From NCBI GenBank assembly GCA_020086605.1, contig JACBWW010000015.1:19105387-19169386 (forward strand): DNA of 64,000 nucleotides. Reading direction: 5' to 3'. A model generated the notes under the pieces. That model saw only the letters and a list, made by a program, of their open reading frames with translations. It did no database searches and was not told where the DNA came from. Shown here one piece after another: positions 1 to 13,400 of the stretch (position 1 is its first letter; each line of letters begins with the position of its first letter). The translations under genes were made by a program, and so were the position numbers. Source of the stretch: Lanius collurio. Its lineage: Eukaryota > Chordata > Aves > Passeriformes > Laniidae.

Positions 1-240
1 GTCCCGGCTCCGCTCCCTCGTCCGCTCCCCCTCCTAGGCCGGCATGGCGGACGAGGGCGCCGTCACGGTGTGCGTGCGTGTGCGGCCGCTCATCGCCAGG
101 TGAGCCGCCGGGCTGGCGCGGGAGGGAGGCTCCCTCCGCACCCCTGGGTGCCGCCGTGCCCCCGCACCCGGAGCGGGGAGGCGGACGGAGGGATGCGGAG
201 GGAGTGGCCGGGGGATCGCGGTAAGGGGCCCGCGTTTTGG
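1..240 (+). promoter_or_regulatory. CENPE: GC/CpG-rich start of CENPE (5' UTR, exon 1, start of intron 1)
   Basis: The first roughly 240 bases are strongly GC- and CpG-rich compared with the AT-rich sequence that follows. The CENPE ATG (44-46) and the exon 1 donor (GT at 100-101) lie inside. This fits the 3' half of a CpG-island promoter whose core is upstream of the window, so no core promoter element can be assigned. Confidence 0.65.
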
Positions 241-3200
241 GAGCAGATAAATAAAGGTAACGGATTCTCTTTTCTTTAGGGAAAATGCTTCAGGAGATAA
301 AGTGTCCCTGCACTGGAGAAGTGAGAATAATACAATTTCTGATGTGAATGGTACCAAAATATTTAGTTACGGTAAGAATGTGAAAGTAATTGCATTACTT
401 TGATACTTATGCAGACCTTCGCTACTGTACTCCATGTTCATCATTCTTAGGTTCTTCTTACTTGCTGTCATCACTGTGCATTGTGTCTTTCTTGATTTTT
501 GTGTTTAATATTTATTTCAAAGCAAAATTTTAAAAGCTCACATTTGTAGCGTTACAATGATATTTATATTCGAATTATCCTGCAAACAATGATGTTAATT
601 TACTGGGTTTGAAGTCAGCAATACTGAATGGCAGCTTGGTTTTGACTTGCAATAGAGTGGATTCACATGGTTTGTTTTTTGGTTTTTTTTTTGTTTTGTT
701 TTGTTTTAAGATCATGTTTTTCACTCAAGCAACAGCACTCAGCAGTTGTATGATGGTGTAGCTGTTCCAATTATACAGTCAGCAGTGCAAGGATACAACG
801 GTAAGTTTTAAAACTGTGTTTAAATCCTTTTCATAATGTATATCAGAGATAGTTGGTGAAAATTAACTATCTTTCTAGGCACAATTTTTGCTTATGGACA
901 GACTGCTTCAGGGAAGACTTACACAATGATGGGAAATGAAGATTCCATGGGCATTATCCCTAAGGCAATTCAACATGTGTTCAAAATCATTTGCGAGGTG
1001 AGCAATTCTATTAAATTGAAATGATTGAAAGGACTAGTAGTATTTGTGATGGTTACATAAAAGTTAGTTTTAGTATCAAGGGGCTTATGGAGGAAATTCC
1101 CCATTACAACAATTTATATTGGACAATATGTTGCAGTTACTTTGCTAGCCTGGCAAAGATGAGGGTTTAAAATAAAAAGTTAATGGGAGTCTATTAGTTG
1201 AAATCAAATCAGAACAAAACTGAGGAGGGTTCTTAGCTTTCCAAATATGTTAAACACTGCTTACAAATATAAATAGGTACTCACTTGTTAGTGTGGTAGA
1301 TAAGATAATGTGAAGCTTTGTGTTTATTCTGCCATTTTAAAAGTCTGAAAAATTAAAAATTAAAGACTTTTTCTTTTTAGTGGGAAGAATATGACACTAT
1401 ATTTACTTATTTCAGGCTTACAAAAGAATTGCTAATTGCTCAATATTAATAAAAGTAAGGAGAAAGTGTATGTTGAAGCAGTGATTTCCAAAACATGATT
1501 TGCAGAGTACTTGCTTCTGCCTTGAGGGTTTCAGGTAATTGTTACCAGAGAAGTGAAATGGTCACTGCTCCTTTAAGGAGGTGCAGAGTACCCATACAGG
1601 GTTTATAGAAGTAACTAAAGGCAGGAAAACTTTCCTTGAGTCCATTGTGCAGCCTTTCCTCACCCCAACATTCTCTACCAAGGAGGCAGGGGTAGAAGCA
1701 GCAGCAAAGTTAATCCAAACAAGCAAAGAGAGAAGACAAGGTACATAAGAGAGGAAAGAGCCTAAGCAGGAGGAAATTGGTTATGGAAATGGCATTTAAG
1801 TAGGAGAACTATTGTCATGCTTCTGTAGGGAAGTTACCTTAATTTTATAACCTATTAGAAGTGGTATACCATTAATGCAGCTGGAAAGAGGTGGGATAAA
1901 AGAAAAACTATTCTGTATTGGTAAATGCTAATGTACAGAGAGAATGAGGGGAAAGAAATCTGTGGAACAACATCTGAACGTTTATCTCCAGTTTAATACT
2001 TGCATTAAAAGATGTCCATGAGTTAGTCTGGTTTCTGTTTGGTCAATTTTTTTTCCTTTCAACGTTAGATTCCGGATAGAGAATTCCTGCTAAGGGTTTC
2101 TTACATGGAAATCTACAATGAAACCATTACTGATTTGCTTTGTGATGGTAGGAAAAAGAAACCTCTGGGAATTCGTGAGGATGTTAATGTAAGTGGATGT
2201 TATGTAGTATAAGTATTGTATCAGCTTGGAGTAAAAGAAGTTGAAAAAAAATGCCTTCAGAAGGATCTGGTGGAAAACTTTTCTGGGACAAACTGTGTAA
2301 TTGTATCTTCAGCATTAACAGGACACTTGTAGTAGAAGAACACAGTGACTTTGGCTTGCTATTGCTAGTTCATCTTTATAAAAGTACACTTAATCCTCAG
2401 GTTTTCCAAGATGGTATATTTTATTTAACTTTGACAGTGAAAACTCAAGAGTTGTTTAGGTAATGACGTTTGTACAAACATGGTGTTAAGCTCCATGTAT
2501 TACAAGTTTCCTACATATACAGTTACTTTAACATCATCTTCATATCATCTACCAAGTAGATACACTTTTCTTCTACTGTGATCAGAGAATAACCATGAGA
2601 CTAGAACTATTCAGTGGGATGATCACTATAGAAAAAGAAGTCTAAATTAACACAATCTTCAGTTTCTTTATATAAAGTTTTGTAGCAAATAATAGAAATT
2701 GTTGGTTTGGGTTTTGGGATGTTTTTTCCCTTTGGTTGCCTTAAATGATCATGGGTTTGGAACACAGGAAAAAAGGAAATTTACCAGTTGTATGACTTAT
2801 CTCCTTATAAGATTTACTGAGAAATATATTGCGAGATTTCCTCAGAAAATGTCAAGAAGCATATTTCACTCAGCAGTTCTGTTTTTAGGAAACTTTCTAA
2901 ATCTCTGTTGTTTGAGTCTTGTGCCCCTCAGCCACAATTTGATCAAGGTCTAAATTTTACCCATCCCTTGTATTTGGAGTAAAAAAACATTTAGCTGTTG
3001 AATAAATGCCATAATAATTGCTGGTAATGTCACTTTTATGTATTGAAGTGGGTTTTGGAGTTCAGTAAAATTTATTACTTTGTTTATTCTATAGAGGAAT
3101 ATATATGTAGAAGACCTGATTGAAGAAGTGGTGGTTGCCCCAGAACAAGTTATGGAATGGATCAGGAAAGGAGAAAGTATGTATTCAGACGTCAGCTGAT

Positions 3201-6200
3201 AGTTTAAAAAAATGTTGGTTAATCAGGCATATTTAGAACCATGGGGAATCCTTTTGGGTTTATATTCATAAACCAGAGGTTTTCAGAAAGTTTTAAAATT
3301 GTGCTTTTTGTCTGTTTATCTCCAGTTTATCAGATTATAAGCAGAAGTATTCTAATACTGTTTTTTGACAGGAAATCGCCATTATGGAGAAACAAAAATG
3401 AATGAACACAGCAGCCGTTCTCACACTATCTTCAGAATGGTAAAAACTGTTTCACTGCTGGGAGTGGTTTTATTGTTTTCAAAGTGACAAAAACTTTATT
3501 GCACTTTATTGCATTTCTAGATCATTGAAAGCAGAGAACGAAGTGACCCTGCAAATGCAAACTGTGATGGAGCAGTCATGGTTTCCCACTTGGTAAATGT
3601 CTATTTAATACCTTCTTGGAGTATGGCTTAAGTAGAGAATTTACTGTTACTGCTTGTTTGAGAGAGTAATGGTACTTCATAATAACTTAGGAGAATTCTT
3701 GTTGTTGATTCTGAAAGATGTTTCTCAAGTATAAAGACAGACTCCTGGGGCATTATCTAGACCAGATCTTCCCACCAAAGGAAATTCTACGTGAGAATTA
3801 TTCATGCTGGATTGGGGAGTGTTAAGCCCTTCCAGGAGCATAAGAAACTATGTCAGAGTGCTCTTGCATTTTGTTAAATATATCTTCCCCTACAATTTGT
3901 TTCTAACCACTGACAAGCCCAGTGAAATAACTTGTAAAATGGGTAATCTTAAGAGTTAGCTTATCCTCAAATTTAGTTGTTGTTAAAAGAACATATGCAA
4001 TGTTCTACATCTGCAATGGCCAAAAGATTATTTTTTTTCAGAAGTAACCCAGCTTAGCATCTCTTTGATGGATTACTGGTATATGAAATACCAAATCTGG
4101 GGGGGAATACCACTGGACATCTCTAGGGTTTCAGAAGCCTTCTCCACAGCTTTTTCTTGATTCTCAGAAAATTATCTGAGACAACTGCAGGAATGCAACC
4201 AGTGTGAAACTATTTGAGCCTGCTGAAATCTGATGAGCACTCCTACTCAGAATTGGGAATAGCATTGTTAATCACGTGCATGGAAAGAGCTTTCTGTTCT
4301 GGCTTCACATGAGAAAGCTCTGGTTCAAAACACTGCTCATGCAGTATCTTGACAAACTAATACCTACTTTTTGTTCTCACCACAACTTATGGTATCCACT
4401 CTTCCTACACCACTCCTGTCTGCCCCATCTCAGTTCCAATTGAGTTTAGAGTAACCAAAAGTAACAGGGATGAGAGGAGAGGGATTCTGGCCCTCTTGGT
4501 CTGTTGCTGCTTAGTACAGGATTTTACTCCTCTGAAGCAAAATCCAACTAAAGTGAGGGCTACTTGCTCAGGCAAATCATTATGGGATGCCATAATGTTT
4601 TAGTTGGCTTTGAACCAGATTCAGTGAGGCTTTTTCTCTGGTAGTTAATTTCTTTTCCTTATTTCCACAATGACAGGCAAGGAGAGATGTACAGCCAACT
4701 CAGGTGATAATACTAGATAATCTCACCTAGGCTCTTTCCCATGAAAGATTCCTACAGCTGGAATTTGTAGTTAATACTTCTGTATTCAGAAACTGTTTAT
4801 TTTTCTGTGACTGAGAGTAGAGGTTGTTCTGCTGAGAGTTTGAAACACTATTTGGGGTGGTATAACAGTTCCTACAAACTTACTCCATGTCCTTATGTAC
4901 TGGTTGTGTGTAGTAGCTGTGTGTTACTTCCAGTAATGACAGACCCCTTGCTTTTTTTTTTTTTGAGGTTTAACTTTAGTTTATTAAATTATTAGCAGGT
5001 ATTTAGAATTAGGAGGATTTAAAGTATATGGTCTCAGAACTAATCTGTGAAATATTTAATGAATTTGCAGAACTTGGTAGATCTGGCAGGCAGTGAAAGA
5101 GCTAGTCAAACAGGATCTGAAGGTGAGTGTTAAATGAGGCTTCTCTGACAACCACTTCTGTTAATTAACCCTCATGAGAAACTATGATTAAAAGGAAATT
5201 ATTTGATCTATGTGCTATTGTGTTATTTATTGTGGACGCTAAAAGGTTAGGAGCAGAGGAATTTTTCCAGCTGCTGCACGATTCTGTGAAGTTTTTCCTT
5301 TCTCATGTGAGGTAGCTGAGAAACAGTTTAGGTTTTTGTAAACCAAGGCTTTGTCTTTGCACTTGCAATTTGCTTTCCAAAGTCTTGTTTTGGTATATGG
5401 GGAAAAATATTTTGAATGGGTTTTAGAGAACCTCAGCTAATCATTCTAGGAGGTGGTTGGTCAAAGTGCCAATAGTTTCCTGCCTCCCTTGCATACCAAG
5501 GTATATAACCTAGCTTGGAAATAATAAAATAATTCCATTTCTCCCTGAACTTGGATTGTGTTGTTTTTTGCCCATTCTCAGTACAACAGCAACAATTTAT
5601 TGTTTATTAATAAGGCCCTTTCTGCTTGGTAGGGAATGATCTACTCAGGAAAATACTGTAAATGCTGTGAAGTGCAAACAATTAAGTAGAACTGCAGGCC
5701 CAGCAACAGTCCTGCACTGAACTAACAGAATGGAGATGACTCAGTGAACATGTACCTGTAATACCAAAATCACTGGAAGCTTTTTAGGGGCTTGTGTGTA
5801 AAGGTGAAAAGTGAATAGGTGGCTCACTCTTTAGTACAGAAGAAGCTTGTCTGTTAAGTGACAGCATGAAGTTGCACAAAAGTCCCTTGATCAGAAAAAA
5901 GTGATCTGAGAAGGACACAAGTAATATTCTCTTACAAAGAATGCCTAACCTAAAACTGTTATCTAAGGCTGGTTTGTTGCATATGTAAATAGTGGTATTT
6001 GCAAAATTTAAACAGGAAGCAAAACTGTAGTTCTTATGGCCACAGCTGCTTACTATGTAAAGGTTCTAAATGTTTATTTTTGATTACTATTTTATTTCAA
6101 TGAATTTTGGCTTTCATAAAGGCTTGGGTACTGCCTGGTGATGGGTCACAGTGCATTGTGGCACTTGAGATTTAACTCTTGGACAATCCTTTTGAGCATA

Positions 6201-7439
6201 ACATAGCACAAAAGCTTGGCAGGTTGAAAATGCATCTAAATATTGTTTCAATTTTAAAATAATAATATGTGTTGTACGTAGGTGTTCGACTGAAAGAAGG
6301 ATGCAATATAAATCGGAGCTTGTTCATTCTGGGTCAAGTTATCAAAAAGCTTTCTGATGACCCTTCTGGGTAAGCAACTGTTTGTATACCTGTTACAAAA
6401 TAAGGCACTGCTAAACTAAGAAATTAAAGTCTCTTATTTATAATCTTATGTAGGTAAATGTTCTACTACCTCTAGAAAATATACTTACTGTATTTTTTCT
6501 CTGCAAAAAATCTGAATTATTTTTTGTTGTTGTCTCATTTTTATTAGCTTCATAAATTACAGAGACAGCAAGCTGACACGAATTCTGCAGAACTCCCTTG
6601 GAGGAAATGCTAAAACAGTTATTATATGTACAATTACTCCTGTTTCTTTTGATGAGACACTCAGTACTCTTCAGGTAAAGCTTCTCACCTGTTCTCCAGT
6701 ACTAGTCATTGTAGACAAGTTTGAGGGGTGGAAAACATAATCTGCTGAATCTTTAATGACTTGGATCTTCTGAAAGGCTTCTGTAAACTCAGAACTTGAA
6801 ATATTTTTTTGTACACGGTATCTTTTCCCAGCCATCTAATGCTAGATTGTCTATCTAAAGCTTTTTGAAAGGTGGAACAAAGCTCCTTCTCTCACTTTGC
6901 AGGCAGGAGATAACCTCTCTTGTCTTATTTGCCTTTTCCAAACATAGAGAAGTCTTTGTTAGCACAAAATGTCAGGCACTACAGGAATTGAGCTGTTAAT
7001 GAACAGTATAGATTCTTTAGGTAGGATTGTCTTCCTTTTTGATGACCTTTCAAGCTTTTTATTAAATAAAAAATAACATGGGACACTCTTACTTAAATGC
7101 TATGCTTCATGTTTTAGGTATTCATATCAAGCAAGGAAAACTTACATTTTCAAAGCTTAAAATACATTAAAAATAAGCTAATTCAAATAATTGTTCCTAT
7201 TATATGCTGCTCTTTTTCTAATAAACTCTCCCTTTAATTCTGTTGGTAAATATGGGACAGAGTAAGTCTTTTTAAATATTTGTTCTTGAACTATTGCCCA
7301 TGAAAGAATGTTCTTCCAGTTTGCCCATACAGCCAAAGGAATGAAGAATACACCAAAAGTCAATGAAGTACTTGATGATGATGCCCTCCTGAAGAGATAC
7401 CGCAAAGAAATTCTGGATTTGAAAAAGCAGCTGGAGGAA
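44..7439 (+). other. CENPE: CENPE exons 1-12: kinesin motor domain
   Basis: These exons encode residues 1-362, the ATP-driven motor and the neck. The P-loop GQTASGKT is at residues 86-93 (exon 4). The switch I motif NEHSSRSH is at about 197-204 (exon 7), and the switch II motif DLAGSE at 237-242 (exon 9). The stretch ending exon 11 ([10 protein letters not shown]) followed by [10 protein letters not shown] in exon 12 is the end of the kinesin core. The neck and start of the coiled coil follow (LLKRYRKEI). No catalytic residue appears lost. Exon 1 carries only 56 coding bases and has 43 bases of 5' UTR or promoter in the window. Confidence 0.95.
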
Positions 7440-10400
7440 GTATGTAATAAATTAAAGTAAATCTGTCCTTAGTACTGATAGCTATTTGGAGACCACCTGT
7501 TTTAAACCAAAAGCAGTTAAATTTGGAGGGGAAGGTGAACTCTTTAATGTGATTATCTGCCTTTTTCTTTTTTGAGAGAGAGAGAATAGTAATGGAAAAG
7601 GTGATGTGTAGTCTAGAATAACTAATGATAATCAACATCTCAGTGAAAGCTAAGACTGAATGATATCAACTAACAGAATTGTCAGTTGGTTACACCTAAC
7701 CAGTTGGTTAAATAATTAAGAAACAGAAATTTGTGATGCCTTATAGCATCACTTTAACTGATCAAAAGAAACAATTAATATAATTAATTGATGTAAGAAG
7801 TGATTGAATGTCTGTTAAAGACCCCAACTTCATATTATTTCCTCCCTTACTGATGTCTAATCTCAATTTGAGTTACAGGAAGTTGCAACTGCATGAATAT
7901 CCCTGGCAAAACTTAGGTCGTGTATAGGTGCAAGTTGCATTTAGGAAATGAACAACAGCAGCTTCCCACCAAACAACGTAGTCTCTCACATTTTTCTTTC
8001 TCTAAAAACATGTAGAGCTGTGGAACAATCTTTCAGGTCTTGTGAGACCACAGATGGTAAAAAATGAAGCACAATTAAATAACAATGCTGAACATACTGT
8101 TCTAGTGCATTAAAGGAAACTATGCAAATTTTTTATTGCAAATTATAAATATCCGTAGAGAAAACTTTTAGAAAACTAAACCATTTCTTTTTTTTTAATG
8201 ATAATGAATTTGCAACATGAACTTGGGAGTATGTTTCCCATCTTCTGTGATAGCAGGTAGTGAGATATATTCAAAAGAATGGGGTTTTTTTGTACCTAGA
8301 AAAAATTGAGGCTATATTGTTTCTGGGAGTTTTGACCACTTAAATACTAAGTCTGCAGTAAAATTGTAGACTAAATTGTCACTTTCATTATTAACACTTA
8401 AAGATTCCTCTTCCAGACTTAGAAGAGTGTATGTGTGTGTAGTTGTTTTTAAATATCAGTAATTGTGTATCTTCTGTAGGAGTAGTTTCTGCCCTTAAAA
8501 TGTCAGTTTGATTAATATTCTCTTTGTGGAAGGTGTCTTCAAAAACTCAGATTCATGCAATGGAAAAGGATCAATTGGCCCAACTGTTGGAAGAAAAAAA
8601 TTCCCTTCAAAAAGTACAAGAGGACAGAATACGAAACTTAACTGAGATGCTGGTGACTTCTGCTTCCTTTGCCTCAAAACAGAATGTTAAAGTAAGCAAC
8701 TATTCTAGATTTTACTTGATAACTCTGAAATATTTTGCAAAAGGTAATATTAAATACACATGTTTATATTGGTAATGAAAAGTAAGTATGATGGGCAATT
8801 TTCACATCCCTTTCATATTTTTAGAGGGCTAACTTTTAAATTAACTTCAGAGTATCAATTCAATGTTGCCTTGTGATTAACAGATTGCAGGGACTTCTTT
8901 GCTTTCCAACTAATTTTGAGGAAACTGCAAAATACTGTCTAGTTAACTGCTGATACAGAACTAGTCTGAGGCAGCATTTACTCTTCCTAGTGGTTTGGTT
9001 TTATCACTTTTTCTGTAAATACTTTTTTAAAGGCCAAGAGAAGAAGAAGAGTTACTTGGGCTCCTGGTAAAATAAGCCAGGGAAATGTGAGCTTTCTTGA
9101 AGACTTTGAAAATGCAATGCCAACTGAAACAAAAAAGATGAAGTTGTCTCTGCCAGCAGTACCAGATATGGAGGATTGTAAGTAACTTTGGGGGAAAAAT
9201 AAGTAAAGTCTGCAAATCACCTTTGAAATCACGAGTAATCCCTTTTTAATAAATCAAAATTAATAAATAAATTAATTTGCTAACAATACAAAAACTAAAT
9301 TTAGTTGGCCCTATATTCAGATGGTATTTCATCAACTCAGTTTTAAAAGCTGCCTGTAAGGGAGTCTCATTTGTCTGCCAGCAAAGAATGCTGCCTGGAA
9401 GGGAAGTGAGGTTAGCACAGTAATACTGGTAGTCCTTGTGCTGGAAATAAGGCTCAGTTTTCAAATAAAGGGAGAATAAATCTTCAGGTGAAATGATGTG
9501 TAGCATGGCCATCAGGTCAAGGGAGGTGATGCTGCCCCTCTCTGCTCTCCTTTCCTGAGATCCCACCTGGAGTGCTGTGTCCAGCTCTGGGGTCCCAAAC
9601 ACAGGAAGGACACGCTCCTGTTGGAGCATGTCCAGAGGAGGACCAGAGACAGCACTGGGCTGGGACACCTCTCCTGTAAGAAAAGGCTGAGAAAAAGAGG
9701 ATTGTTCAGCCTGAAGAACAAAAGGTTCTAGGGTGACTTAATTGTAGCCTTCCAGGACCTGAAACGGACATACAGGAAAGCTGGAGGGGACATGTAGAGA
9801 TAGTGGGGGGAATGGTTTTAAACTGAGACAGTAAGTTCAGATAAGATAATGGGAAGAAACTCTTCACTGTGAGGGTGGTGAGACACTGTCTCAGGTTGCC
9901 CAGAGCAGCTGTGGATGCCCCATCTCTGGCAGTGTTCAAAGCCAGGTTGGATGGGGCTTTGATCAACCTGATCTGGTGGAAGTTGTCCCTGCCCATGCCA
10001 GGGGGGCTGGAACTAGATGGTCTTTGAGGTCCTTTCCAACCCAGACCACTCCATGATTCTGTGAAATTCCTGATAAGTAACTTTGCAAGCATTGCATTAC
10101 ATTTCCCAGTGGGAATAAGTTGATTCTTTGATAGCACAAATTAAAAAACAAATTAACAGAACTCCAACTGGTTTTGTGCATACTTTTCAAGGAAAAAACT
10201 TCTACCACCCCAACTTCCCTGTATATTGAGCTTTTAATTTCTTAAAACCAAAGGTTAGAGTTGTGAAGTAAATGGCAGGGTCTACACAAGCACTTCTGCT
10301 GTGCAGCCCACCCCAACACCCCAGTTTTTGTGGAAAGTGTTCTTTAACTCAGACTATCTATTCAACCCATGTAATCCCCACAAAAAGGAGAAGAAAAAAT

Positions 10401-13400
10401 GGAGGGGGTGTGCGTGTAAAATTCTAAAATCCTCAGCAAGAAAAGGAAGTCATTACTCAAATATCAGATTGAGACAGAAATTCAAGGACTCATAACAGGA
10501 GCAAACTGAAAATTGGAAAAAAAATTAAGAAAACTGAACAAAGACAAGAGGACAATTCAGCAGTATTGCTGCTGAATGACATCTTATTACATCCTTATTA
10601 TCTACCCTTCAGTCAAACTTTTTTGCTTGTATGTGAATTGTCTGGGTCGTTTTTATTTTGTCTTGCAGATTACTGTTGAGGGGTTCTTTCCTTGACCCTC
10701 AAACATTTCCTAGTCTGTAGTTAAGTATATATTCTGGGTTTGGTTTAGCCTTCATTAACTTGTGAGAAGATGGTTGGCATAAGTATAGAGACTGGACTTC
10801 AGCAGTGTTCTCTTTCATAACAGAAAATCATGAGAGTCAGAAGTCCTACTAAGTGTGCTGTATTTTTGCCATTGAGTGATTGTTTCCAGTGTGGTAAAAC
10901 TATTTGAGAAAATTGCTGATGCTCAGTTTAAAACCTACTGGTACTTTTGTTAATGCATCTTTTCTTTTCAGCTACCTTAGAGAATTCTGAATATGACAGC
11001 CCTTCCCTGATGGTTCCTGATCAAACTTCAGCAGCAGAATGGATTGCTGGTCCTAGCATGAATTGGGTAATATCATAATCTGTTTTGACTTTCTAGTACT
11101 ATGCATATGCATAACATGCTCCTCAGTAAGATCACCCTTACTCTTCTGTAGGACACCAGTATTCTGTGTCTGCAGAATTACTGAAACTGGTTAGAATGTC
11201 TCTTGGATGTGTCTGTGAAGCTGTGTTATGGTTCTATGCTTCTATGGTTTGTACCAAATGATGCAGTAAACTTTGGTCTTTGAACAGGACTAGCTGTGAA
11301 AAGACAAGCAATGAGGAATGTAATACTCAACTTGGTTGATCTTGTAGATCTGCTAACTGAGAGTGTTTCTTTTTCTAGATTCAGAAAGACTTTGAGGAAT
11401 CTGTGCAACTCTGCGAAGCATTAGCACTAGAAAAGGTAGGTCTGTTCTGAATTTTCTAAAAATAAGGCTGACATTGCAGCAAACAGCTTCTAAAAGTTTC
11501 TTGTGCTACTTCTCCAGGATATTGCTGTAAAGGAGGTCAATGTTCTGCAAGCTAACTTCAATAACCTTGTGCTGGAAAATGAGCAGTTGAAATCAGAAAT
11601 AAATGAAATGAAAGAGAAACTGAAGGAAAAAACAGAAATAGATGAATTTGAAGCACTGGAAAAGCAAACACAAAAAGATCATGAGGTAAGGTGCATTGAG
11701 ATAGAGATAGGAATTGTCTATGCCCAAATACTTTATAGAGTTTATTTAGTTTATTCAACATTCAGCCTTGGATGTTGATTCACAAACAGATGGTGTTATA
11801 AGCTACATTCAGCAACAGAATAAATGAACCCAGGACTTTAACTGGATTTACCTGAGCATAGAATTCAGACAAATTTTTGGAGAGTTGCATACTGAAGCCT
11901 GGTTAAACATGTATTTGTGTGTGTGTATATATATATATATGTTATTTTCATAAATATGTGACCTCAATTTCACTCTAGATGTCTGTAAGGCAGTTTGTTT
12001 TACTGCTTAAATACCTTTTAGAACTGGTTTGAAGTTAGGTTGCTAAATCATATTTCCTATATTTCTTGTGCAAAACGTCTTGCACACCAAGACAGCTCTG
12101 ACTTTTGGTAATCCATGGACTATGTGAGCATTAACTTTTAACATATTTTTTTACCTTAGTCATAAATTATTTTAAAATAATAGGAAAAATAGTAATGTCT
12201 AGAAAATCAAAACGTTGTATTTTGTGCCTGGAAGTCACAAAAAATGTGAAGTTATCTACTGGATAACTTAGGATATAGGAAATGTTGACTTCTAGTTCTT
12301 TTCACCTCTTTGTGTGGTTACTAGAGATGTTCCTTGTTAGTCCAAATGTTTATGTTCCGATTCTGTAGTCTAAAATACTCCTTGTATGAGGTTCTACCTG
12401 CCTAAAGGCTAGACTGTGAAATAAATTATGGTTAAAAAAAAAAAAAAAAAGGCAGCAACTTGAGGTATTGAGACATGGATTTATTATTATTCCATTTCTT
12501 TCCTGATACCTTTGCTGGACATTACTCGTGCACATTAGTCTGTGTAATATCCTCTGATCATGGCACTAATGTTGAAGTTTGTTACATCCCTTTGCATTGT
12601 TATTTCAGGTTACAATTTAACAATATCACTGCTTGTTTGCATTGTGTTCTCTACAATGATTTATGGAGCTTAAAGAAAATGGATCCATAAAATACTATCA
12701 TTTAGCTTGTGTTTAAGATTCTTTTTAGAAGACACTTTTTATGCTAGACTGGATGCGCTATCTTCCATAGCCAATGTTTAACAAATCCTAGGTTAGTTTT
12801 ACCCTGCAAAGTTTTTGGGTATCTAATAACAGATGCAATGTCTGAAGTACTTTCCATTGCAAGCATTGCTTTTTGAATTATTTGTTTTCAGGTATCTGAA
12901 GACAGTTCATAAAATGTAAGCATTTATTGATACCCATGTAGCAGATTAATTACAGCAATACTGAAAGGTCACATACTTCACCAAATGTATTTGATTAAAT
13001 ATCAGTTTATACAGGTAAATTACATTGGAATACTCACAGGAGAGTGCTTGTTTTAAAGCCTTTCACTGATCTTAAACTTGCAGATTGGATTTTCTAACCT
13101 TTCTTTGTGACTATACATAAGCACTTGTAGATGAGTGCTTACTGTAAAATTTTTCTAACAAAGACCAAAAAAAAGAAATTGAAAAAGCTCCTATCTGGTC
13201 TTCTACTTGTGACTTCTTTCAGAGAATGCCACTGAATGTGTTCATGGCTTGTTTTACTTCTATTTTGGCACCTTCTCATTCCTGTTATTGAATAGATTAA
13301 ATCATAAATATCTGCACTGTGTCACAAAAAGCTGCTTAACATGACTAGAATTTGAAGTGTCTTATCTGTACAATTTCTGCGTTAATTGCTTTGATCACGT

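Noticed and set aside
9246..10208. Minus-strand open frames of 81-143 codons
   Set aside because: They lie largely across a CR1 fragment read backwards and show no protein family features.
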